From: Acholoe squamosa
Taxonomy: Eukaryota; Annelida; Polychaeta; Phyllodocida; Polynoidae
Direction of reading: 5' to 3'
Assembly (NCBI GenBank): GCA_949317995.1
Contig: OX439042.1
Coordinates: forward strand, 13,185,174-13,249,173
Length of the DNA stretch: 64,000 nucleotides
Shown here: positions 1 through 11,759 of the stretch, one piece after another
Layout: the number at the start of each line of letters is the position of its first letter
How positions within the stretch are numbered: the stretch's first letter is position 1
The notes under the pieces: model-generated
Told to the model about the DNA's origin: nothing
What the model saw: only the letters and a program-made list of their open reading frames with translations
Database searches by the model: none
Translations under genes and position numbers: made by a program

Positions 1-80
1 TATTACACTACCATGTAAGATTAAAACAGTTCACAGAATTCACAGAGATGGAGACACAGAGAGAAGGGCATGAATAGATG

Positions 81-126
81 GAGGGAGGGAGGGAGGGAGG
101 GAGGGAGGGAGGGAGGGAGGGAGGGA
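81..126 (+). repeat. (GGGA)n microsatellite
   Basis: About eleven GGGA units, followed by GATA-rich sequence to about 190. Confidence 0.95.
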
Positions 127-599
127 TGGACATAGATCTATAGATAGACAGATAGACATAGATGTACACAGATAGATGGATAGATCAATTGGATAGTTTT
201 GTATTGGATTAGACCACAATATCTTGGTCTGCGGTCACTTCACGGGTACGCAGGCAAGGTCACGGTTTTTTTACTTGTACACTCTGGACACAATTATTTG
301 GAATATATTAGACACAAATTCACGTTATCTTGGAACTAAGGTTTAATTTGATGAGAACCTAGAAGCCGATTCTGAGACCATTGAAAATAGCTAGACTACA
401 ACATACTACATTAAAAAAACATGCCTCATAAATCAATTGTCCAATTTGAGAGAGTGTTTAAAACAGGGTTTGGGCGCAGATACCCAAATTGAAATTCTGG
501 TTGCCTTCTTTGTTAGGTTTCACTATAAATGGTAATAAATGGAGAATCATAAGACCCGAACCAACCAGTAAATGTCTCTCAGCAGAATCAGTAATTTGT

Positions 600-925
600 A
601 CCCACTGAAGGCTATTGCACATAAGCTAAAGAGAGCACTAAGAAGGTACCCACTAACGTTAAAGATGACAAGCTCTGCTTCACCTTTCCACTTACAGACT
701 CACCACATTTGACTGAAAAGGCACCTGCCCCGTTAAATAGCAGTGGGCATTATGCAAGCAGGTAGTGCTCTTGTTTTTGGTAGTTATCATCTACATTGAA
801 AGGTACTTGTACCTGATTGACATGAGCACTTTTGTGCAACACACAAAAAAGTCAGGACTGAAAAGAAGTGACTGTTGCAGGTGAGGCATTTCTCAGGCAA
901 AACTACATTTTTCCCTATGTGCAAT
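600..925 (+). repeat. Dispersed repeat, copy 1
   Basis: Aligns with 27440-27770 at perhaps 75-80% identity by eye (TTGCACATA.GCTAAAG, TGACATGAGCAC, AGGTGAGGCA). Non-coding; the 61-residue - strand frame here is not kept in the other copy. Confidence 0.65.
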
Positions 926-964
926 ACCCTCCTCTTGTTAGAAGTAGACCTCCTTGTATATGTA

Positions 965-1140
965 CACTGCAAAAATGGTGTTTAGATACTAAACATGTTT
1001 AGGTCTAAACATGTTTAAAAACCTAAACAAATACGTCAGTTAGGTGTATCATCGACTATGCATTTAGGAAGTTTAGGAGTTTAAACATGTGAATATTAGG
1101 TGTTTAGATTCAAACATCAATATGTTTAGATACATGGATG
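965..1140 (+). mobile_element. GTTTA-word element, left end
   Basis: The sequence begins TA|CACTGCAAAAATGGTGTTTAG and carries many GTTTA/TAAAC words in both orientations. No matching CAGTG right end could be placed, so it is probably truncated. The tip matches the element inside the DIRS relic at 48747-49092. Confidence 0.6.
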
Positions 1141-1794
1141 TCAAATCCACACCAGGTAGCAGCACTACCTCTGAATGGGCTATCTGCACACAGTTATAAT
1201 CAATTGTTGTGACAAGCATCCCCAAACACCTTGTTTATCATGGTGTCATTTCATTAAAGGTTATGAAAATAGACACAACAATAGAAAATTAACTAAATTC
1301 AACTTACACCACCATCATTACCATAAAAATTATCAATGAGCTCCATGACTTACACCTATGTCATGTTATTTTGTAAAGTATAAAGCAAGGTTCTTCTTGC
1401 CAACCTGTTGTACTTCCTCAAGTCTCCTATTCTAATGCAGTGTGTACATATATGTGTATATAGCTGTGGCTGACATCTCTGGAGACTTTGCAGTGTAAAT
1501 ACCTGCTGATGTCCTCCAGTGAATGAGAAAACAAACAAAAGATATTCCTTTATTTTTTTAATGGATACAATGTTTGCAAACTTCAAAGTACCTAATCTAT
1601 TTTCCAATGTATTCAGAGTAATGGGCTGGGTCCACAAGTGGGAAACAGGTTTTACTATTAGAGCATGGGAGCATGCAGTTGGGTAAAAGACATAGTAGAT
1701 GTTCACGTCACCTTACATTTACTATCATAAAGAGATAACCGAAGATAGCAGAAGATTTTATTTCTCATAATTCTCAAATATATCATATCATATA

Positions 1795-2045
1795 CCCTGC
1801 ACAAAAAGGTGTTTAGATCCTAGACACAATTCTAAACATAATCTTGCAGCATTTTTGTAAGCACAATATCCTTCTAAACACATGTAAACTGTTCAGAAAT
1901 ATGATGTGTTTAGCCAATGTGCTTAGATTTCAAAGTGTTTATGACTATATATTTTTTTCTGATTTTAAGAATTATGTTTAGAATGTGCTTTCCAGTGAGT
2001 TTATACTGTGTTTAGGAATTGGCTTGGCAATATATTTAGGTTGTT
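1795..2045. mobile_element. Diverged GTTTA-word element
   Basis: The left end (CCCTGCACAAAAAGGTGTTTAG) is a mutated version of the tip at 965. About ten GTTTA/TAAAC words follow. The right end is approximate because no clean terminal repeat remains. Confidence 0.5.
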
Positions 2046-2129
2046 GCACACCCAATGTTATTCATGCCCACACTCTGGAGGGATTCCTTAGGCTACAGGA
2101 TACAACTACACTTTGTAGATATTGCATCC

Positions 2130-2378
2130 CTGTGGGGTGTTTCAGAAGCCGGACATGATAATGAACATTAAATATCTGTTTCTAAAACTGTTAGATTCTA
2201 AACTTACAACTGCAACCATTATCATCTCTCGCCAGTCATATATAGTTATAGACACAGTAAGATAATGGCAATGCTTTAGAAACACATGCAGTTATAAGCC
2301 TACAATCACTATTAAAACTGCTATCATATCTCCTTATGACCGGTTGTAAACATTACCTGCTTCTGAAACACCCCACTG
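2130..2378. mobile_element. MITE with AGTGGGGTGTTTCAG ends, copy 1
   Basis: A 249-bp non-coding element with terminal repeats GTGGGGTGTTTCAGAAGC and GCTTCTGAAACACCCCAC. By eye it is about 97% identical to 38672-38918, which lies 36.5 kb away. The first residues of the tip have one mismatch. Confidence 0.85.
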
Positions 2379-2534
2379 TTGTACTGAATCTACATAACAC
2401 CAGTTTCAGAAACTCAGTGACTAATATATCAGAGAGATACAGTGAATTTTGCTATATGAATTTCAGAAATTCACAGAATGGGTGTCCAAGCACCAGATGC
2501 GTCATTATGGTGCAAAGGTACCAATGGCAAAGAG

Positions 2535-5500
2535 TAAAACTAATATACCTACTATCGTGGGTAGACACAACACAAAAGAGCTGCACTGACCATACCCTCT
2601 TGGACAGATATCAAGCCTACAGTGAGCACCTTCTGTTCTAGCCAGACAAGTAACTCCCTGATTATCAAAAAGCTAAACTATTATAGTTATTATAACCAAG
2701 AACATATTGTAATTGGTCACAGCTACACAAGATGACACTCATACCAATATGACCTTCATAGAGCATTTAAAGACCCAAACCCACCAGTTAAGGTCCCTAC
2801 AACTAACCTCCAGGCAGCAGCCACTGGTGTCAGATGTAGACTCTCCTTGTGGTCTGTGATGGATTGAGTGGTTAATATTTAAAGGGACAAATCAGCCTAT
2901 TAGGGAGGCATGGTGAATGCTGAGGCTGGTTTAAGGAAGTGTATTATTCTTTGTTGGGGATAGAAACATTGTGAATAAGGAGGGTGCTGCATATTGTTAA
3001 GACTATGGAAATATCAATGATTGTTTATGGTTAAGGTGTGATTGGGAGTATTGACATTATGGGAGTTAGTGTTAATTTGTTTTTTTTTTGTTTGTTTTTT
3101 AAATAAATGAAGATCCACATGATTCAGTTAACTCTAATATCGCAATGAGATGTAGAGAAATACAAGTGAGCTTCAGCAGTCTATGGATTTATATGGCTAA
3201 AATCAAACAGATCAACATTACCAGCACTAACAGGCTAGCTCTGTAATAGTATATGGATTTGTTGACCCTGCCAATGCTCCCCAACCCAAAACTCAGAATA
3301 GTCTATCCATAAAGTAGCATACCTGTAGCCTGATAGACCTTCAAGACCACAACAATAACTATCAGTATGCATTGTATGTCACCTAGTGAAAGGCATAGAA
3401 CTGGATGATTGATTGGTCATTTCTTGGTCATGACTCACAGCTCTAACTGTATTTTGGTTTTGAATAAAAATGTTATTAAAGCAGTACATTATCAGCAATT
3501 CACACTTGCAGACAATTGCAGTGATCATGTGAGGTGGATTATCTCATGTTCAATAGGAGAAAGAATGGTATGATTCACTGACTTTAGCATCTAATGTAAC
3601 CACATGATTGGACTGGTTTCATCGGTAGAGAAAGGGTTATTGCATAGAGGCATGCATTCTGGTAAGCTCATTCTAATCTTGTTATAATGTAATACTCCAT
3701 GCCAAAATAATGTTAAATAAGATAGCATTTTAAGACGCATTCAGAAGAACATTTATTGTTCCTATTCACCAAATAATGTGATCCTGGCATGACTGCACAT
3801 GCACAGAACAATGTATTAAAGCTAAATCGCCTCATGATAAATGCTAAATCCATTGGCATATCAAAGACCTATTCATCTACAATTAATAAAAAAAGAAAAA
3901 AAAAGGCTTTTGAGCACTGTCAAGGGGGTGGAACAAATCATCAAATGTCCAAGCAAAAACTTACCACCTCTTAACGCCCACCCCTCATTGAGAAATAATG
4001 ACCGCTCCCTTATTTTACATTCCCTACACTTGGAAAAGGAGCCAGTAACTTTCTACTTTGTTTTAATGTTTTGCAGAACTCATTTTTGCTTGACGAAATA
4101 TTTACCATCGTAATGTATCAAGCCATGAGTGCCCACAGCTGTTGGCCAGAAGATTTTTTGCCAAGCTGACTGATTTTTGTACACTTTTGCAATATCATAA
4201 GTTGTCAGATTAGCAAAAATTTACCACACCAACTCCAGTAGAACCAATTCTTTATCTCTAAACGTGCCACTTTTTCAGCCTTGGAGGACTTCTGCCCCAT
4301 GGTATACTGCAGTAAAAAGTTAACAATTGATGTAGAGAGCACCAAAATTGATTTCATAAAGAATTAAAGCGTTCAGCCATCATCAAAGTGTTAATAAAAG
4401 TTTAATTTTCCAGGAAAGCAAAAATGTGCCATGTGACACAGCCATGCCTATATTACAATGGGGACCCATACACTGTGGCAATCAGAGGTTTGGTAGACAC
4501 CACTGAAAAATGATGGAGAGGACGCTAGATGTAAATTACGCTGTTAATTCCTATACCTAGGGGTGTTAGGCTTGAAGGGGTTTGATGGATCGGTTCTGTT
4601 GTGTGATGGTGTATGTTAGAAGATCAATCACTCACCAAGCAATTGTCACACTGCCTGGTCCTGTGTACATTGTATGCATGGATAATATGTAGGTTGCAAT
4701 GTTAAGTGAGTGAAACAAGCTTTATCCAAACCTATTTGAAGTCATTAAGCTACCCATTCATGAATGAAATCAATTGTAACATAAGAATTGATAAAAAAAA
4801 CCTTTACAGCATAATATATCATATTTAGAAATGGAATGGAGTAGTTTACACTTACCTTTAGTGCTCTACAGAGATATCTCTGTAGAGCACTAAAAGTAAG
4901 TGTAAACTAGATTTTTTTGCCCTCTTTTTATTCAAACATATTTCTGCTGATCTCTGCAAAGACACTTTGATTGTTTGTTGTTTTTTTTTTCTTCTTTTTT
5001 TTTTACATATGTGATGCTAATGAGTCTAGGTTGGATTATTACATATAACATAAAATATCATGTTTTGTCCAGGGTTTTGATTCTTGCCAATACTTGAACA
5101 GCAGGATAAAATATGCATATTCTTCCTGGGAGTGCACTGTTTGTGCAAAGTTATGACTGACAATAGCTATTACAAAGTAGAAGGTCTATTCGATTAAATG
5201 AATATTCACAATAGCAAAGCAGTCAAAATGACAACGTCTCCCACAATGTTGAATATTTTACATCTACTCTCTTTTATTAATACGGCTTCGGTATTGGGGC
5301 TTGCTGAATACTCCAATAGCAGAAGAAATGAAAGCAGGAATCAGGTTATTATAAGGATTAAATATTTTGCACTTCGGTGCAATATTACTGCTGTTCCGGT
5401 ATGTCTAATGAGCCATATTAGAATTGGTTGTATTGTGGACCATCCAAGTTATGAATAACTTACTTTGAAATGAATATTTCCAAGATAAATATTTTGAGCC

Positions 5501-6250
5501 TAGTACCTTTGGTAGGCACAACAGAAAAGAACTACACTGCCAATACTCTCCTGGATAGATATTAAGCCTATAGCTCTCCTTTTGTTCAAGCCAGACAAGT
5601 AAATTATAAAAAGCTAAAATACTAAAGTTATTAAGTCAAAGATCATAGTGTCGTTAAGTAAAGCTGTACAAGATGGCACACATACTAATATGACCTTAGC
5701 TGACAACCATGGACGCTTGGTAATTGCAAAGAGGCCATCTATAAAGACCGAAGAAGATCAGTAAAGGCCCCATCATATAATCACAAGGCATTAGTGTAGC
5801 AACATATTAGTAGGGAGGGATGGTAAATATTAAAATGTTTCCTTCAGCTATCTCTGTCTGCATGCACCTTGTGGCACCTAGTGAGAGGCATAGAACTGCA
5901 TGATTGATAGGTCATTTCTTGGCCATCACTGGCTCTATATGCAGGGACTGGGCTGTTTGAGAACTCTAACACAATGAATAATACTATGCTGAATCAAACT
6001 GCTATTGATGCTTCAAGTGCTTTTTTTGTGAATTAAAATGCTATTGAAGCACCACCTTTTCAGCATTTCTCTTTCATTGAATGAATCTACTCTTAGTGAC
6101 ACAGGCCAGGGAAATGGCAAATCCAAGCTCAATTCGGCTAATGCCAGACTCTCAAAATTCACCAAATTGGCTAATCATTCATACTTGCAAACTTCTCAGT
6201 TTTTTTTTCCAGTTTTTCAGAGATTGGAGTGGTGTCTTGGTAAGATTTTG
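2535..6250. repeat. About 3-kb repeat unit, block 1
   Basis: The stretch from 2540 (ACCTACTATCGTGGG) to 5495 is one unit, and 5495-6250 begins a second. Matching landmarks recur at 12965 and 16400. They include the AGCTGCACTGACC block, CATAGAACTGGATGATTG, AGATCAATCACTCACC and ATGACTGACAATAGC. No gene is seen; the 60-90-residue open frames are not conserved between copies. Confidence 0.7.
4843..4908. repeat. 66-bp near-perfect palindrome
   Basis: AGTTTACACTTAC at the left and GTAAGTGTAAACT at the right are joined through CTCTACAGAGATATCTCTGTAGAG with almost no loop. Two related copies of the surrounding repeat (15745-15790 and 12450-12490) have only the right half. The palindrome is therefore a local derived change. 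Confidence 0.9.
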
Positions 6251-6309
6251 ATCAGGAAGGCATTTCCCAAGGTGGTATGACTAGAGACCTTCTATAATGC
6301 CATTACCTA

Positions 6310-7501
6310 CTACCCTGCATCTAGCACCATTTGGCTTCTAGATATTGAAAATTGTCCTGTTGGAGATACCAAAAGCCATCCCTGGGAGAGACATCCCCTC
6401 ATTCTGAAGTCTCACTTACAAGGAAAGGATATTTCTACTGATCACTCCTGTGTGTGTTGGGGCTGAGCACTGATCAGTGTTCTATGTAGTTTCCTATGTC
6501 CTATTCAGTTATATAATGGAAAATTAAGCAATATTTCTATGGACAGCATCGAATAAAGCACTCTGGTCTTAGATAGTGCACTGGGCAGTTGATATCCTGC
6601 CCAGTGACTCAATCATTCTGGTTGGCATGGGGTTCTATGGGATCACCCTGCCCAGCTCCACACTGCTATGGCAGAACCTGTTTTAAAGTGCTCATTTTCT
6701 TTCTTGATCAGAGGTTGCATGTGTGAATATGGCCATGAAATTTTTTCTGAACACTACATTTTTTATGAACACTACATTTTATTAAGGTTGCCCCGAGCCC
6801 CCTATGTTCCAAATTGTCGACTTGGAGTTGACTTGGAAATGATGGTCTTAGTTTTCTCATTCAGACATTATCAATGGAAAAATGCTGCTTTTTTTCTTTT
6901 ATCTCTATCAAAGGTTTGTTGATTGGATATGTGAATGAATTGTTTGGCTAATCAATTTTTAATTTGGCTAATCAGAATATGAGCAAAGTCGCCAAATTGG
7001 CTAATAGGATACAAGCCCTAGCATTATCCAAGCAGGCATATATTGAGCATGTATTGCTTGAGGTGAAGAATATGGGTGTGTGCTGCAGTGTCTGACTGGT
7101 AATTATAGGTGTTACATCTTTGTGCAACCCATGTTGTAAAGCCTGTTCAGCACCACAGTCATATTGTTGTACATTCCCAACTACAGATAAGAGAATGTCA
7201 AATGTCATTTATTCATTAACTGTGTTTTGATTGTTTACAGATCTCACTTTTGCACAATGGACATTATTCGGAAGTATACCATGCATTCACTTATGGAGGC
7301 TCATGATAAACACCTTTGCTTTGTGTGTGAATTATTGAATTGAATGTAATGCATTAAAGAGATAAAAATTGATATTGCTTGAATTGATTTCAATGAGTAT
7401 TAAAGCTGTCAGCTATTATAAAATTGTTGATAATAGTTGATTTTCTTAGTGGTACAGGCTCACGCCAAACAATGTGAGGAGAATGAGACATCATAAAGGA
7501 A
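6310..7501. other. Gene-free stretch
   Basis: No coding exon is recognisable. 7015-7160 and 7340-7440 weakly match parts of the 3-kb repeat (compare 14520-14650). The open frames of 78-84 residues look random. Confidence 0.5.
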
Positions 7502-7921
7502 AATAAAGGCCTTGAGAGGAATAAAGCAGAATCAATTCTAGAGTTGGCAGACTTGCAAAACAGAAAGAGTATGCTGGACGACTACCTAATAAATCAGCAA
7601 AAGAAGATACCGCCTTTCAATGCACCCAATGTAAGTGCAGTACCAATGGTTGGTGGTCGTTTTCAACCAATGAATCAAAATGATAACTCCGATGATGATG
7701 CACAAGACAGTACACCTGCAGTACCTCAATCAAAGTCTATCTTTAGGGATTTATTACTGCTCAAACTCAAACTTCTAGTGGAGCTGGGAGTGATCCTCTG
7801 AGACAGGCCATTCAAGACAAGCAACTGCAATGGGTGATACAAAGCGAGACAAACTACTACCAGTAGTTCATCTGAAAGCAGTCAGAGTAAGCAGCAACCT
7901 ACAGCAAGTACTACAGGTGAT
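7502..7921 (+). pseudogene. Candidate coding remnant, unrecognised
   Basis: One frame reads RNKAESILELADLQNRKSML, then DDYLINQQKKIPPFN and a DNSDDDAQDS acidic patch, to a stop at 7801. An overlapping frame continues QTQTSSGAGSDPLRQAIQD, and the first frame later gives QTTTSSSSESSQSKQQPT. The Gln/Ser/Thr-rich, hydrophilic content is unlike the surrounding noise. A frameshift or small intron (a CTTCTAG acceptor lies near 7777) is needed to connect the pieces. No start codon or homologue is certain. Confidence 0.25.
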
Positions 7922-7929
7922 CATTTTTT

Positions 7930-9130
7930 TAACACCAGTGACTGGTGCCGGGGAAGCCCTTACGAGTGAGTCTCTAGATGCTATATTTACAATCACCAGG
8001 CTTATTTTGTTGTCAGGTAAGGTCTAATTGGAACTCTTGCCATCATGTGTAGTGTTTTATTCTGCGTTTTAGTAATGATAGTTTTAATATAGTTTTTTTG
8101 GTGATGTGCTTACCATAGCTAACTGGTAAAATCTCCTTTAGAACACTGTTATAAAAACATATGAATTTTGATCACATAACACTGTAACCCCCTTCTTACT
8201 CTTTGGCCTAGCTAGCTAGCAGACACCATGCAATTTAAATCACCTTTACATAAAATTGTCGACAAACATGTGCAGCAATTAACAAAGATGAATTAAAGAG
8301 CACCATAATCACAAGTAATCAAAACAGCCTTTGTAAATATATACAAATTAATTAACATAATTTTCCAATTGTGGAACAGACCCCAGAAACAGTAGCAGTA
8401 AATATTCCACAATGTGGGAGATGTTGACACTTTGACTGCTTTGCTGTCATAAATATTCATTCAATTAATTAGAGACTCTAATTAGTAATAGATATTGTCA
8501 ATCATCACTTTGGACCAGACAGTGCACTCACAGTGAGATTATGCATACTTTATTAGGTTACTCTAGAACTGGATCTCTAGATGAGTCAAGATGCAAAAAC
8601 GATATTTTCTTGTGTTTTCAAATCCTAGGCAAATGTATGATATTATCTTATCTATGATTATCCGAATTTGAATTGATAGTGTTATGTATAATCAGTTGTG
8701 CATTTGTAGATATCAGTGGAAATATTTTGGATAGAAAGGAGCGCAAAGAATCTAGTGTATACATTCGTACTTGCAGAGATACCTGTCATATCCAGAACGT
8801 CTTTAGAAGCATGCAGATTAGGTATCATTTAGAATATAGGAATGAGGTCAGGTTGTACTACAGAGGAATTATAAAATGGTACGATATCGTCAGTTCTTTA
8901 TAGTCTACTGCTTTTCTGATGCATACTTACTGTGTTTTTCAATGACGTCTAGTAAAGAAAAAAATAGTAGCATAAATGCTTTATAGTCTCTGATGTTTAA
9001 GTTTGATTTCACTTATGAATGTGTGGCTTAATTACCTGTATTTATTCTTGAGATTTTGGACAAAACTTGTTCTGCTCACATTATTACCTACAAATTAGTC
9101 ATGCATAATGTGTGCATAGGAGCAGGCACT
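7930..9130. other. Gene-free AT-rich stretch
   Basis: Only plain AT-rich sequence is seen. The 76-residue frame at 8673-8903 has no recognisable content. Confidence 0.5.
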
Positions 9131-9230
9131 GTGACAACTACTAAGGTGATTGGTGTGTGATCGATCTTCTAACACCCCTGGGTATAGAAATTAACAGTGT
9201 AATTTACATATAAAACCCTCTTCATCATCA
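9130..9230 (-). repeat. Inverted fragment of the 3-kb repeat
   Basis: GATCGATCTTCTAACACCCC through AATTTACAT is the reverse complement of the block near 4530-4640. It directly precedes the 45-bp minisatellite. Confidence 0.6.
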
Positions 9231-9231
9231 A

Positions 9232-9666
9232 TCTGCTAGATGTCATTATCACCTACCTGCTAGCTGCTACCTGCTAGCTGCTAGAAGTCATTATCACCTA
9301 CCGGCTAGCTGCTACCTGCTAAATGTCATGTCATTATCTCCTACCTGCTAGCTGCTACCTGCCAGCTGCTAGATGTCATTATCATATACCTGCTAGCTGC
9401 TACCTGCTACCTGCTAGATGTCATTATCACCTACCTGCTAGCTGCTACCTGCTAGCTGTCATTATCACCTACCTGCTAGCTGCTACATGCTAGCTGCTAG
9501 CTGTCATTATCACCTACCTGCTAGCTGCTACATGCTAGCTGCTAGCTGTCATTATCACCTACCTGCTAGCTGCTACATGCTAGCTGCTAGCTGTCATTAT
9601 CACCTACCTGTTACCTGCTAGCTGTCATTATCACCTACCTGCTACCTGCTACCTGCTAGCTGTCAT
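9232..9666 (+). repeat. Minisatellite, about 45-bp unit built from CTGCTAGCTG
   Basis: Units combine CTACCTGCTAGCTG words with TGTCATTATCACC. From about 9470 three 45-base units are almost identical. A short continuation appears at 10150-10216, so about 480 bp of unrelated sequence splits the array. Confidence 0.9.
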
Positions 9667-10149
9667 TATTTTCTTTTGAATTGCCTTATTGCCAAATTTC
9701 ATCTCATGATTTTCATGACAACAATCATTTTGTTCAATAGTAGGTAACAGTGAACAATAGAAAATTACATGTATTGCAAGCTATATGCATCATCTCTGAA
9801 ATATAACAGACAAATAGAAAAATGTGTGAGTGTATACACAGAAGCAAGACAAGATATACAGTATACAAGAGTGCCATATTCTGGTGAGGTTTTTATAATT
9901 GACTGACAGTCAGGAGCATATTTCATACAGTATCAGAGACTGAGTAAAAATTAACGCATTAAGCATTTACAAGTACACCATACCTTGCTCTTATTCTACG
10001 CTGCCTGTAAATGTACCATGCATGTTTGTACCGTAAACCTTCTTAAAAGTACTCTTTTTTTCTAGAAACTCAGTTTGTCTGTCCAGTTTACCCAGAGCTG
10101 AACCCCTCGGAAATGTGGAGATTTTGTGTAGAAACTATTTTTTGGAGTT

Positions 10150-10216
10150 CAGATAGCTGTCATTATCACCTACCTGCTAGCTGCTACATGCTAGCTGTCA
10201 TGATCACCTACCTGCA
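10150..10216 (+). repeat. Detached piece of the 45-bp minisatellite
   Basis: AGCTGTCATTATCACCTACC and a second partial unit match the array at 9232-9666. The intervening 9667-10149 has no recognisable feature. Confidence 0.85.
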
Positions 10217-11257
10217 TGCTCCCATCCCATAACTCGTTGTCCACTCATGCACCCAGTTTAGTAATCGGACCAGATTAGATGATCAATCCGGTTGATCAAA
10301 TATTTCTATCCATTGAACATGAAATGAAAGCATGGAACAGATCATACTCCTGGACTTTTTTCTTTAGCAGGAATGCAGCTTGCTTCTTGTGACATGCACT
10401 GCTAAAATACATTAAAAACAACAGCGAAACAACAACAACAGTATTGCCACCACTATCAACAAAATCGGCAACATACAGCTGGTGGCATTTTGTAGTTTTC
10501 TGCTGGTATATTATCTATTTTTATTGCTGTATAATTATGCCCTTAACCTGTACACAGTGGTGTAGTGTACAAGAGGTTCATACAAGTACTTCTCTCGATC
10601 TGCACCGAGGCCTAGTGACTAATTTAGATGCTAATTTCACCAACTTAAAGCTTCTTTTTATCAATTTAACATGATCTAAACGCATAGATTCCCGGAATAT
10701 ATTAGGGTGAATTGATGAAAATATATTCCAAGGTCGCTCAAGGGTGTCTATTTATTACACAAAATATGAAAAAAAAGAAGACTATCAAAGAGTTTGCAAA
10801 GCAAAAGATCTCTCTTCACATGTACAGCGAATTCCGATCAGCGCTTCTTGTGTTGTGAATTTTTTTTTTCAAAATCTTTATGCTATAGGTTGCCCTACAT
10901 AATCATGATAACCACCATATTGATCATTTTCAGTGACACCAAATGCTGTGCAGTCAAGATGTACCCTATGAAGATCTGTTTTACCAGAGAGAGAGAGAGA
11001 ACCACCATCAATATCACTGTACAACAAAATTTTACTTTTCGAAAAAAACAACAGAGCTGAAACCCACTAATTTCTATGTATTTTGACCTGGGAAATTCAA
11101 AAATTTGGCTCTCAATTTTGAGATACTCATAATACCTAGAATTGCCCATTTTTATCCTCGGTAGCCAAATCCATATTAGTGTAAACTGTACAAACACCAG
11201 ATTTCCCATCAAATCTGGTTTATTTATTTTTGATTACCATTTACAAACCCATATCTA
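10217..11257. other. Gene-free stretch
   Basis: AT-rich sequence with a short (GA)n at about 10988. Overlapping frames on both strands at 10794-11212 look like chance. Confidence 0.5.
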
Positions 11258-11368
11258 ATGGATTATTCATCCGGTAAAAGTAGTAAATATGCTGGAAATG
11301 TTAGACGAACGACACTTGCTTGGACTCATCCAACATCAGACCCAATTACTAGTCTGCTAGAAGAAAAG
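11258..11368 (+). CDS. Candidate coding exon, unrecognised
   Basis: ATG 11258 opens a 37-residue frame (MDYSSGKSSKYAGNVRRTTL, then AWTHPTSDPITSLLEEK) that ends exactly at AAG|GTAAGC, a near-consensus donor. The composition looks like protein rather than AT-rich noise. No partner exon could be linked and I do not recognise the family. It could be a first exon of an unseen gene or chance. The longer frame to 11524 would read through the donor. Confidence 0.25.
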
Positions 11369-11759
11369 GTAAGCACTATCTTTGGTAGCATTTTTCCATC
11401 TCTGAGAGGTCCCGTTAGAATATATCCCCATATATGTCATTCACCGAGCCACAGGGTGTTTTTTTATTTAAAGAATGGAGAGTCAGATGCACTAAGTGGA
11501 TCTTCAAGGACATCTTGCATTTGAGTTTCTGATATGTGGAATCAGTGTATCCACACTCTCTACAAAGTCCTCATCCCTCTTGTTTCCCAGAATTCTGTTA
11601 TGACTGCACTTTAGGAGGCAAGCCATGATTTTCATTTACTATATAGCCTATTTTTGGTTATAATACCAAATTACCCTCACATTAATCTCATGATTATGGA
11701 TAATCCTGATGTTTAGAGGTAGCCTTACTCACCATAAATCTGGAAATTGAATCAAATAT
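11369..11759. other. Gene-free stretch after the candidate exon
   Basis: Follows the candidate donor at 11369. No second exon or repeat is recognised before the 3-kb repeat field begins. Confidence 0.5.

Noticed and set aside
1356..1706. 116-residue - strand open frame
   Set aside because: No motif, no splice context and AT-rich codons. I could not support it.
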